Shown: positions 50,735 to 61,396 of the stretch, piece by piece | Layout of the letters: each line of letters starts with the position of its first letter | Numbering within the stretch: position 1 is the first letter of the stretch | Origin: Blumeriella jaapii | Taxonomy: Eukaryota; Ascomycota; Leotiomycetes; Helotiales; Drepanopezizaceae | NCBI GenBank assembly: GCA_009599575.1 | Contig: VWND01000023.1 | Span: 112,501 to 176,500, forward strand | Direction of reading: 5' to 3' | Length of the DNA: 64,000 nucleotides | Program-made: the position numbers and the translations under genes | The notes under the pieces: generated by a model | What the model saw: only the letters and a program-made list of their open reading frames with translations | Told to the model about the DNA's origin: nothing | Database searches by the model: none

Positions 50735-51898
50735 ATGGCATCAACTGCTCGACAGTTTGTTCCTCTGTTCGAGCGAAAGCTGGCAACCTCGAGATTGACA
50801 TGCAGCACTCCTCGAAAAATCTCGACCACAGCCGCTGTACAGGCGCGAGGAAGGGCGCGAGAAAGAGTTCAGGTTCTGCCCAACACATCCATCAAGGTCT
50901 TCCGCGAAATTCCTGCCCTGCGACAATGGCGTTCCAAACAGCTGCACGAGTACAGATCTGTTGGTCTCGTGCCCACGATGGGAGCTCTGCACGAGGGTCA
51001 TCTCTCCCTCATTCGACTTGCGGCCAAAGAGAACTCGTCCGTAGTGGTCAGCATTTATGTCAACCCGACCCAGTTCGGTGTACACGAGGATTTGGACAGT
51101 TATCCGAAGACATGGGAGAAGGATGCCGCGATGTTGCGAGACTTGGATAGAGAACTGGCTGCGGATGGTGGAAACCTGGGGACGATCGCGGCGGTGTTCG
51201 CCCCCACGACAGAGGAGATGTATCCGAGTGGACCGCCGAGCCAGGAAGTGAACGGGAAGGGAAGCTTCGTTACAATCACGCCTGTTGGGGAAGTGCTGGA
51301 GGGTGCCAGCCGTCCCACGTTCTTCAGAGGAGTGGCTACGGTATGTATGAAACTCTTCAACATCGTCACGCCGGAGAAGGTCTATCTCGGGCAAAAAGAT
51401 GTGCAACAGACGGTGGTGATCACGAAGATGGTCAAGGACTTCCGGATGGATACGCAGGTGATTGTTGGAGACACCAAGAGGGAGCCCGACGGATTGGCAC
51501 TGAGCTCAAGGAACGTGTACCTCGGAGCCAGGAGGAGGAAAGTTGGAACCGTGCTAGCACAGTCTTTGAAAGAGGCCCAGGCAGCATATTCTTCCGGCTC
51601 TCGCACACGAGATGAGATTCTAGGTCCAGCGAACAAGCGGGCGAGCCAACAGTTGGAGCAGCAACTTCACTTGAGCCCCGAGAAGCGGGCAAGGTTCGAG
51701 ATCGACTACATCTCGCTAGCCGATCCTGATACCATGCAGGAGCTGGAAGAGGTGGACGAGACTAGAGGAGCTATCCTCAGCGGGGCCGTGAAGATGCTAC
51801 CTGTTGAGTCTCCGCAGCCTGGAGAGGATCTCGGGCTCGCTGGTGGTCCGCCTGTGAGGTTGATAGACAACATCATCCTCGAACCTGTGAGAGCATGA
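50735..51898 (+). CDS. PAN6: pantoate-beta-alanine ligase (pantothenate synthetase)
   Basis: Joins pantoate and beta-alanine with ATP to make pantothenate (vitamin B5). A single exon of 387 aa. Motifs are the nucleotide-binding PTMGALHEGHLSLIRLA with its HxGH, VVSIYVNPTQFGVHEDLDSY, RPTFFRGVATVCMKLFNIV, YLGQKDVQQTVVI and the KMSKS-like DGLALSSRNVYL. Compared with bacterial PanC (about 280 aa) it has an N-terminal extension of about 50 residues rich in Arg, Ser and Thr (RKLATSRLTCSTPRKIST), which could be a mitochondrial presequence, and small insertions such as SQEVNGKGSFVT. The start is the first ATG of the open frame. Confidence 0.95.
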   Translation: MASTARQFVPLFERKLATSRLTCSTPRKISTTAAVQARGRARERVQVLPNTSIKVFREIPALRQWRSKQLHEYRSVGLVPTMGALHEGHLSLIRLAAKENSSVVVSIYVNPTQFGVHEDLDSYPKTWEKDAAMLRDLDRELAADGGNLGTIAAVFAPTTEEMYPSGPPSQEVNGKGSFVTITPVGEVLEGASRPTFFRGVATVCMKLFNIVTPEKVYLGQKDVQQTVVITKMVKDFRMDTQVIVGDTKREPDGLALSSRNVYLGARRRKVGTVLAQSLKEAQAAYSSGSRTRDEILGPANKRASQQLEQQLHLSPEKRARFEIDYISLADPDTMQELEEVDETRGAILSGAVKMLPVESPQPGEDLGLAGGPPVRLIDNIILEPVRA

Positions 51899-53053
51899 GA
51901 TAGCTCGCTCATGCTTAAATTGAATTTGGGAACGCGTAGAAAATTTCTGGCGCGGACTGTGCTCGGTCACATGCTGACTGGTTTCTGAGACGCGCAGCAG
52001 GACAGCAGAAATCCTTACGATTCACCAGCAATTCGCTAGGAGTAGGCGGCAGGGAATTCACCCAATACTGTACATCAAAGACATAGATCAACTAGTTGGT
52101 CCCTGACTCCGCACACGGAGAATGGACGATCTAGTATAAAAGAACGTGGTAGAACGAGCAGCACAACTCCCAAAAGACCACAAATCCGCAACCAAATTTA
52201 CCCTCAAGTCCTGCCCTCCGGACCTTTTTCCTTTCCTGGTGAGGGACTTGAAGACATCCTTCCTTCCACCGCTAGCCTTGTCTAAGTATGATCTGGGTTT
52301 CCATCAAGACGTGCACACTGTACTTCCCTCTTGCCGCCACCGCAAACCATCTCCCTGTCACCTCAACCTCCACTGTCATTTGCACCCTCCCTCTCGCCCT
52401 TCTCTTCGTGTCCACAGCGTCAGTCCACACGGCCGCCATCACTGGGCGCGCGGTTCCCGCCCGCTCGTTGCACGCATCCTGCGGCGCCGCGTCGAGGCCG
52501 GCTTTACGTTTGACCGAGAGTTACAGTCTCTGGGTAGGTAGGGAGGTATGTGCTGTAGATCGGTACGGTATGGTACGGTAACAATGGGGAGGAAGGGGGC
52601 GGGGGTTGGGTTGGGTTTCAAGGGCGGTGTGGTGGATTGAGTCGTTTGGTGTGGCTGGGGGTGTGGGTGTGGGTGTTGGTTGGGGTGTGAGGAGGTGGGT
52701 TGGGTGCAGAAGTGGGTTTTGGTTGGAAGTTAATGAAAAGAGAGGGGGGGGAGGGGGGAGAGGAGGAGAGAGGGAGAGGAGGAGAGAGAGAGGGAGAGGG
52801 GGAGGAAAAGAAAAAGGGTTGATATAACGACGGTTGTTTGTTTAGAAGGGCTCTCTGCAAGTCTAGGACTTGGGCGCTAGATCAAAGATGACGGATGGCT
52901 TGTAGGACGACCATAACTCAGGAAGGGAGGGATTGGGGACTCGCAGACGTGGGATATGCGCGCGCCATTTTTTGACCAGAGGAGATGAATATCTTCATTT
53001 TCTTCTTCCTCTTTCCGAGGGAGGTATGCTAGAAGCAAGTGGCATCCACGCGT
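51899..53053. other. intergenic; TATA-like site and GT/GA-rich tract
   Basis: A TATAAAA sequence at 52135-52141 lies about 150 bp before an ATG at 52288 that opens 97 codons with a hydrophobic N-terminal half; this might be a small secreted protein but has no other support. From 52620 to 52815 the + strand is GT-rich and then purine-rich (GGGAGAGGAGGAGAG). No gene is annotated. Confidence 0.4.
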
Positions 53054-54745
53054 TCACACCTGCCCATACGTGTCAGCATTCTCCACCCTCACGCCCGCCA
53101 GATCTCCCTTGGCCGCCAGCAATCTGACGTTCCCCTTCCCCTGCGCACTCCAGCTCTCCAAGAAAGCGGCCAGCTCGGCCATGGTGCCCTCGTCGTCGTG
53201 CACCAGCAGCACAATGGCATCGTACCCGCCCGCGCCCGGGACGACGCCGCCCACGACACCCCGCACAGCGCGCGTGACGGCGTTCAGCAGCTCCGTCTGC
53301 TCGGCCGGCTCGATCGGCACCGCTCACGGCGCTCAGGTCCCGGATCAGCGCGCGGATGGCCACGAAGGCCTCGGCCAGCTCGATGGCGCAGCTGCGGCCC
53401 AGCCGCTCGGCCAGCAGGTCGTTGCACGCCTGGAGATCCTCCCACAGCCGCTGGGCGTCTTCCGGCTCGCGCTCCCGCCAGGCGAGCACCTGCTTCACCA
53501 TGGACACCGTCTGCGAGCCGCAGTCGACGTCGCACATGACGAGCGCCATGCCGGGCGGGATCGTGACGCCGTCGGTGGAGATCTCCGTGTCCCACTGTTG
53601 GGGCGCCGTGTCCTCGACGATCTCCCTGACGCGGGTGGCGAAGCCGGCCGACTGGGGCTCCCCTAGGTAGGAGAGGATGGAGGGCGAGAAGCGCCGGTAG
53701 ACACACGTCCCGTAGACGGCGGCGGCGACGTCGAAGCCGGAGCCGACCTTGCCCTGAGCGGCGCAGTGGGCTGCCTGGGCGAGGTTGTGCAGTTTGGCAC
53801 GGCCGGAGGGAGACGACAGGCTGAAGCTGGAGGGGGGAAGATAGTGCGTGAGGAGAGCCCCCGCGAAGGCGGTCACGAGAGCGGCGGAGGAGCCGAGGCC
53901 GGTTTTGTGCGCATCCTGCAGACGGACGGCGAAGTCGGTGAAAGGGGAGGATGGGAGGGTTGCGTTGGATGTGTTGGAGTAGTAGTCATTGTCGGCGAGG
54001 ATAACGATCTTGGTGGGCTTGAGCGGTGCGGGTGAGAGGAGGCTGGCGATGTAGGTGAGGGCGTAGACGAGGGCCGTCTCGACGAACGGGTTGCGCGAGA
54101 GGGCGGTTTCGGAGCTTCTGTCATCGGTCAGAATGGCACCGTGAAGGAAGACGGAGGAGAGAGGAGAGAGGAGAGAGAAGGGAGAGGAGAGGAGAGACAA
54201 GAGACAAGAGCCAAGAGAGAAGGGAGAAGGGAGAAGAGAGAAGAGAGACCGCTGTCATATGACACGGAGAAGAGGACGGCTCCCTTGATCCCGTCCGGCC
54301 AGCCAGCTCATCCGAGCTGGCCAGGAAAAGAAGAAGGGGAACATCACATCACAAAACAAAACAAATCAAACTCGCTTCTCCGGTCATCAACACGTGATCG
54401 ACGCGAGACATGATCGACAAGAGAAAAGGGGCAACTCCATCCTCTGCTCTTCAGCTGCACTCACGCTGGCACCTGAGTCACGTCGACCCCACGCTGATCC
54501 TCGACTCGCAGCCGACAGCGGTAGATCCAGGACGCGTCGCGGAATTGCGGACTTTGCACGACCATCTCCGGGCACTCGATGTCCCCCTCCTTCTCCACCT
54601 CCTCCGCGACATCCTGGACCCGTACGTGGATGCGGGCACTGAGGCCGAAGACCAGACCGGTGTATTTGCGATCCAGGACGAGGTAGCCACCAGCGAGGAG
54701 CACCTTGCCGGGTGCGGACACGGCCGTGGCGGGGGAAGCAGACAT
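53054..54745 (-). CDS. ERG8: phosphomevalonate kinase, frame broken once
   Basis: Phosphorylates phosphomevalonate in the mevalonate pathway to sterols and isoprenoids. Exons are 54745-54465 and 54117-53054, joined as DVTQVPASSETALSRNPF across a 347-nt intron that is pyrimidine-rich in the transcript and has CTGACC near its end. GHMP-kinase features are SAPGKVLLAGGYLVLDRKY at the start, KTGLGSSAALVTAFAGALLT in the middle and PGAGGYDAIVLLVHD at the end. The frame changes between DLSAVSG and VPIEPAEQTELLNAV at about 53318-53323. Two missing bases (a GT pair) or one surplus base explain it; the family sequence continues unbroken in the new frame. An assembly indel is likely. The stop after DTYGQV is accepted, though a further 3' exon is not excluded. 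Confidence 0.9.
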
Positions 54746-55172
54746 AGGATGTCTGATGTGTTGTTGTCGAGTGCTGGTCGGTGAGGACTTTTATCCTCTC
54801 ACAGTCTCATGTGCGTGTGTATGGCTGTGTTAGCTGGAGGAGGGAGGCGGATGCCGGTATTGCTTTTGCTCTGGTTTGTTTTGATTTGGTTTGATTACTT
54901 TTGAATGTTTTGGTTTGTTTTGTTCTGTGTTGTTGTGAAGCGGGTATTGCTTACGCCATCACACGCGACGGTGATAAGGGAAGTTGGGGGGGGTGTTTGT
55001 TTTCATCGGTAGAGTAGGCGGGCGGGTTTGCCGCACGTGGGATGATCTGATCTCTGATCTGATAAGCAAACCGAGTACTCAGTCTCATAGTTTTACAGTG
55101 CAGCAGGTACAGTACGGTACAGCAGGTACACTTCACTACAGTACAGTTCTGTACCGTACCTTACCGGAACAC
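54746..55172. other. intergenic, ERG8 5' region, no gene
   Basis: Contains repeated TGGTTTGTTTTG motifs (54868-54935) and TACAGTACGGTACAG motifs near 55105-55160, next to the AT-rich island. Confidence 0.5.
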
Positions 55173-56522
55173 GCTGGATTTGCATAAATCGTATAGAAAC
55201 GGTTTAATATTTTTAAACCGTGCAATGATCGTGTAGGATTTTTAAACCGTGTAGAATACGTTTAGCGAAGGTATAAGACATGCCTTATTGTATGCCTAAG
55301 GCATACACTACCAAAGCTCCACCCAGGCCCCACAGCCCCATATAATTCTCATATGCCTAAGGCCAAAATCTTATAATTTGGTCACGAGGTTTAAAAATTT
55401 TATTTTCCGAATTAATATTTAATTTAATTTTATTTTATTTCCAAAAGTTTTTCGCAAAAGCGCTATGTAATTTATATACGATCGGTGATTTTGTTAAATT
55501 TATTGATACGGCCGAGAATCACGTGATAACACGTGATAGTATAGCTGCGCTAAGCCCACGCTAAGCTGCAAACTCATACATATTTTACTTCCGATAGCTA
55601 ACGACCAAACTCTATCGCAATACAATACACAATTGTTACAACGTTTCAACTTCGTACTTATACAACTTTTTTTGATAAAACTAATAATTTATCAATTCGG
55701 CGGCGTTAAATCAGGTATTTTCTTATTTCTTTTAATACCGTTTTTCGCTAACTTATAGTATTTTTGTACGTTCGCTATTTGTTTTCCAGCTTACGTATCG
55801 TTATACGATATGTTTTTGTAATTCGAGTAAGTTGAAAATAACGTATTATTCATTTAAGATATTATACTAATTATTGGATTTGCAATTATTAAGTTTTTTG
55901 CTCGATTGCAAAGCGACAGGCGCAGAGCGACAGGGGCGACAGGCGCAGGGCGACAGGCGCAGAGCGACAGGAGCGACAGGCGTGTTTTTGTAATCCGAGT
56001 AAGTTGAAAATAACCTGTTATTCATTTGAGATATTATACTAATTATTGGATTTGCAATTATTAAGTTTTTCAATCGGTTATAGCGACAGGCGCAGAAGGG
56101 CGACAGGCGCAGAAGGGCGGGGGCGACAGGCGCAGAAGGGCGACAGGCGCAGAAGGGCGACAGGCGCAGAAGGACGGGGGTGACAGGCGCAAAAGGGCGG
56201 GGCGACAAGCGCGCAAAGTGAAAGTGGACGGAAATAAAGTCTAATCCCGATTAGTAATAGTATATAAAACACCGCCACAAATATATACTAGCGTTTACCC
56301 CCTGCTTTTACCCCTTACTAGCTTCATGCACCCCCCTACTAGCTGTATGCAGCCCCTTGCTAGCTGTTTTAATAAATCGCGTTTTAAACGGTTTCTACAC
56401 GGTTTCTACACGGTTTATAATTTCTACACGGTTTAAAAATTATAAACCGAGCTGTGATCATTGATACCTGCCAACGGTTTATTTTCATTATACGGTTGTT
56501 ACACGGTTTATAGAAACCCAGC
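55173..56522. mobile_element. AT-rich transposon-like island with degenerate terminal inverted repeats
   Basis: The ends read GCTGGATTTGCATAAATCGT (55173 onward) and, on the opposite strand, GCTGGGTTTCTATAAACCGT (ending 56522). They agree at most positions, and three of the differences are G/A or C/T. Internally the island is strongly AT-rich, with no surviving open frame, several CGGTTTA-containing palindromes at both flanks, a perfect 12-bp inverted repeat (56411-56422 with 56438-56449), a 172-bp-spaced duplication (55812 and 55984) and a GCGACAGGCGCAGA minisatellite. I could not identify a superfamily or a target duplication. It is most likely a RIP-degraded, non-autonomous DNA element or a composite of several. 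Confidence 0.55.
55908..56215. repeat. GCGACAGGCGCAGAAGG minisatellite in two blocks
   Basis: GC-rich units of about 15-18 bp (GCGACAGGCGCAGAAGG and shorter forms) occur in two blocks, about 55910-55982 and 56082-56215, each following a near-identical AT-rich segment of about 100 bp. The GC-rich units contrast sharply with the AT-rich surroundings. Confidence 0.8.
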
Positions 56523-57900
56523 ATTCTCCTCTAAGGTATGTAATTATTTCGTTTAGTACTTTTACTCCGTACAGTACTATGTACATCTTTTTCCTTCCAG
56601 CCGGCTTCTCAGCCCGTTCGATCCCAGCGACTCGGGATTCATGACACGAGTGCCGCGGGGGTGGTTGGTGGTGGCTGGTGGCTGGTGGCTGAGTTATGGG
56701 TGGCTGGTGGCTAAGCTTGTGAATGTGCATAAGGATGTACACAAGGATGTGGGTGAGCATGTATATAAGAATTTACATCAGGATGTACTGTACAAGAGAA
56801 TATATATAAGGATGTACAGGGGGATGTACCGCATGATATAAGGATGTGCTGTACATAAGAAAGATGTACAAGATGTACATTGTACATCGTACTGTGATGT
56901 ACGGTACAGATACTGTAATGCTGTAATACAGAACTGTACCATCGTACAGTGCTGCACAGTACACAGATACGGAAGTACATACTACTACTCTGTATATGTA
57001 CTCTGTACATACATTACGTAGGCACATTACATACGATGTAGTCGTAAGTCTCCCGTCTCCCGTCTCCCTCGGAAATGCCGCCCTGCCACTGGCTCGCTTC
57101 GACCTCGACCCGTCTTCGGCCGACGCTCATTGGCGGGGCGATGGGCTCGTTCCGTTTCCGCCCGAGCTTTTTTTTTTCTTCTCTTTTTTCTTTTTTCTCT
57201 TCCACCTCGTCTCGTACTCGTGTTACTCAGTCATCGTTCGTCGCCCTCTCGAATGCTACTACGGCGACTACTACAGTACTACGACGACGCCTACGACGAC
57301 TCCTACCTACTTCGATATACCGCACTACCACCCCCCACTACGCTCCCGAGACTCGACTCGACTCGATTCGACGCTACTCGACTCTTCGCTACCTCCTCGA
57401 ATCTGCACGGCAACCTCCGAGCTGCATGTGAAGAAGGAAGTGATTTCCAGCTCGACTCGTCATCCATCTCGCCCTCTCTCTGCCTACAGACTGTGCTGTA
57501 CTGTCCCACACGTACTGTACAGTACGGGTCGAAGCAAGCCACCACCGACTCTTAATCTTGTCTCGCCCTCCAACCCATCCTGCCTTTTCCTCCGCCTGCA
57601 CTCCCCTCGACACCTCACTCAACTCTGCTCACTACCTCCACCTTTCGACAGCTCCAGAACGGGTAATTGGTTCCTTGTCCGAGTCGACACTTTCCACCCC
57701 CAATCCACGCAATCGATTCCATCCTCGGTTCAATCAGCGCGTTGGTTTGACGGCCTGGCTGTCAAATGAGCCTGCACTCGCCCATTTAATCGAGATTTAA
57801 TGTGAGCCGTCTTGAGCCTCGTAGACCAAAAGAAGTACCCCGGAGCTGACTCGTCCCCCAGTCTCCTCTCCGCCGATCGTGAGAGGTCCACCGTCACTAA
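56523..57900. other. intergenic, GTAC-rich repeats and PPR gene leader
   Basis: From 56725 to 57010 there are many AAGGATGTACA and GTACTGTAC motifs. From about 57165 to 57890 the + strand is pyrimidine-rich with CTAC and GACTC repeats and probably includes the promoter and 5' leader of the PPR gene. No gene is supported. Confidence 0.5.
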
Positions 57901-60900
57901 ATGCCCGTGTACTCCCAATTCGCATCGACTCTTGCACGGCAAGGTCCCAAGACCTTCACCCACGGCTACGCCCAATCGCTCGTTGCCGCCACCCATCCAC
58001 AGGTTTACGCCTCCTCCAATCGACCGGGTTTCGGTCTCCGTCGGCATCCCAGCAAAGTCGGCCACTTTGCCCCGTACACCTTCCAGAATGCCTTCCACAG
58101 CAGTTCGCAGCTGTCGAGTGCGATCCAAGTCGTGCGCCACGAGAAGCGGGATGGAGGCCTAGATGCATACTTCGAGGCGTGGAAGAAGCAGCATGTCCCG
58201 GGGGAGCCCGAGAAGGAGTGGGCGCAGTTCGAGTTTCCCAAGCTCATTGAGTGGAAGCCGTCGATCGAGGTCGATGCACAGGGTCGGAGCAGTGTCAAGA
58301 CGGACTCCGTGGCCGAGGCGCCCCAGGCGGCCGAGAGATCGTACAGCGCCAGTGCGCTGATCACACCAACTTCGCCGCGGAAGAGGAGGCTGCTCTGGCC
58401 AAGATCGATGCCGCGATTGAGAGGGAGATCAAGTCGCGAAATGACCAAATCATCTTCGAGGCCGAGTTGAGCGTCGTTGCGGCTCGTGTACCGACGCCCC
58501 CACGATCCTCATCCCCGGCTCTGTCGTTGAACGAGTCCATCAGATCCCCCACCACGTCGGCGACGACGCTCAGCACCCCTTCGGAGCTTCAATCTCAGAG
58601 CTACGCGGAGCACCTTGCGAAGTTGTCGGAGGATGGGCGTCATGCCGAAATCCCCGCCGTGTTTGAGGCGATGCTCGTGGCCAACATCCAGCCCACAGCT
58701 ACCGCGTACAACGCGCTCCTCGACGCGGCTGTCCATCTCCCCGCAGAGAGGATTCAGATCGTCCCGAAGGCGCTTGATGTCTACTCGGACATGTTAAGAC
58801 GCAAGGTGCTCCCAAACACCACCACTTACAATCATTTGATCAATTTAATCTCTTCCCGATCCATCGAGGTTTCTTCGCTGAACAGTCGTTGGAGGAGAAA
58901 CGCGCTCGGTATGGTGGTATGGACGAGGCCGGCAAGTTCATGTTTGCGTCTAGCGAATTTGAGTGGGCCATTCTTGCCGAGGACGATCGTCTCGAGCTAG
59001 CGCTTCGCATGTTCGAGGCATCCACCATGGTCCGTACAGATCGATCATATCCTCCCGAAACTTACCACAACCTCATTGCAGCATGTTCTCGCGCCGGTAA
59101 AATCTCAGAAATGGTTAGATGCTATGAGCATATGAGAGCAAGCAACGTGACCCCACTCGCAGCCACTTTCCCGCCCCTGATCCAAGGCTTTACGCACATC
59201 GGTCATCTGAATCAAGTCGTGGAATGCTATGACGAGTACAAGCAGCTGGCTATCAAGAACGACCAAGGCGAGATAGCTCTGGTCGACAGACAAGACGCGC
59301 AGGTCTACGCCGCAGTGGTCAAGGCATACGTGAAATCCGATAGAATGGAGGGCGCGCTTCGGTTTTATCATCGCATTCGCGACGCCTATCCTCAACAGGT
59401 CGCTGAGCTTGGAGATCGCGTGGTCGATGAGGGTCTCGTGCAGGGCTTCCTGGACAAGGGCCGTCTCTCAGAGGCATATGGTTGGGCTGAAGCGTTGCAC
59501 GCGCCATTGAGGAACGATGCCATGAGCAAGATCGCGACTGTGGCAGCTGACCAAGGTGACAAGGCCATTGCGATGGCCGCCTTTGATCAGATCACTGTCA
59601 GCACAGCTACTCCTGCGATGGCCATGCTGGCTCTGTGCATCCGACAAGGCGATGTGGCATCCGCCCAGAGATACTGGCAATATCTATCTGCCCCTGAGAT
59701 GCACATCACATCGAGCTTTCTTGATCCTGCTGCCATGTACGCTGTTGCTATGATTGGCTCCGGCCACGTGCTCGAGGGTCTCACGCAATCCGAGCTCATG
59801 TTTAATCGGATCCGATCCTCGGTCGAGCCCACATCAAGCCTCCATGATGAGATCGAGGAGGCTATGGAGTTCATCTCCAGATTCATGTCGGCCCGCGGCA
59901 TCTTGGACCCCCGTACCATTGAGGCGCCTGTCTACCCACAATTTGTACAATATCAAGAGCCCGCTGCACCAGCATTCGAGGACACTTTTGACCCTTACGC
60001 CGCCTCTACCGATTTCAAAGGCTCCGCTCTTATCGCGGAAGACATTGAGAGGGGTACGAGTGGACGTGGCAGGGTCTCCCGCCTCAATGAGGCCCTTGGT
60101 CGGTTCAGGAATATCCGTCGTGCTGGACGCCACCCGCGTTACATCACTTACGCCAAGCTCATCTCTGCTGCTGCGAGGGAAGAGCGCATGAACGTCGTTC
60201 ACGACGTTCTCAGCATGGCTAGGTCTGATGTCCCCCTCTTGGCCCAGTACCCAGTTGTTCGTTACGGCTGGGTCTCGATCCTCGATGCGATGGTCGGGGC
60301 CTGCCTGACTCTTGGTCATCGCACACTCGCGGCTCAGTATCACCAAGAGCTTCTTGAGATGGGAGCTGCACCAACCGCCAACACCTTCGGTCTCTACATC
60401 ACCACCCTGAAGGAATCGACCAAGACCTTCGACGAAGCCACCGAGGCTGTCAAGATCTTCCATCGTGCCAAGTCTGAGGGTGTTGAGCCCTCGTCTTTCC
60501 TGTACAACGCACTCATTGGCAAGCTCGGCAAGGCCCGTCGGATCGACGATTGCCTGTTCTACTTTGGTGAGATGCGCGCTCTTGGTATCCGACCCACCAG
60601 CGTCACTTACGGCACGATTGTCAACGCTTTGTGCCGTGTGAGTGACGAGAAGTTTGCGGAAGAGTTGTTCGAAGAGATGGAATCGATGCCAAACTACAAG
60701 GCTAGACCCGCACCTTACAACAGTTTGATGCAATTCTTCTTGACGACCAAGCGCGACAAGAGCAAGGTCTTGGCTTATTACGAGCGCATGAAGACCAAGG
60801 GTATCCAGCCCACCAATCACACCTACAAGCTTCTGGTCGACACCCACGCGACGCTCGAGCCCGTCAACATGCCTGCCGCCGAGGCCGTTCTGGATGTCAT

Positions 60901-61396
60901 CCGTAGCACCGGTCAACGTCCCGAGGCTGTCCACTACTCGTCTCTCATACACGCCAAGGGATGCGTCTTGCACGACATGGATGGAGCCAAGGCTGTCTTC
61001 GACTCCGTCATGGCCGATCCATCCATCCGTCCTCAGGCCTGTCTCTACCAAGCACTCTTTGAGTCCATGGTTGCCAACCATCGAGTTGTCGACACCGAGC
61101 CTGTGCTCCGTGAGATGTCTCGCCGAGGCGTCGACACAACACCGTATATCGCCAACACGCTCATCCACGGCTGGGCCAACGAGCTCAACATCGACAAGGC
61201 CAAGTCCATCTTCGCCTCTGTTAGCCGCGAGAACAGAGAACCAAGTACCTACGAAGCCATGACCCGGGCCTATCTTGCTGTTGAAGATCGAGTCAGCGCC
61301 ACGGCTGTCGTCCAGGAAATGCTCAGTCGAGGATACCCCGGAGCTGTCTCCAACAAGATTGCCGTGCTTCTTGGAGGTCACCCTGAGACTGGCTAA
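57901..61396 (+). CDS. large pentatricopeptide-repeat protein, two frame breaks
   Basis: Probable mitochondrial RNA-binding protein, of the kind that controls maturation or translation of organelle mRNAs (CYA5-like; inferred). The N-terminus (QFASTLARQGPKTFTHGYAQ) is basic, without acids, like a mitochondrial presequence. PPR motifs include TAYNALLDAAVHLPAERI, TYHNLIAACSRAGKISEMVR, FLYNALIGKLGKARRIDDCL and TYGTIVNALCRVSDEKFAEE. The frame changes twice: at about 58352-58360, between ERSYSASAL and DHTNFAAEEE, and at about 58866-58871, between SSRSIE and GFFAEQSLEEKR. Each fits one missing base (the second in a G run), and with both the gene is 1165 aa without introns. For the first break a 44-nt intron is an alternative. 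The total length is two short of a multiple of three, as expected for two deletions. Confidence 0.85.

Noticed and set aside
52288..52581. Small possibly secreted protein after a TATA-like site
   Set aside because: Signal-peptide features are weak, and the frame runs into simple repeats; kept only as a note in the intergenic entry.
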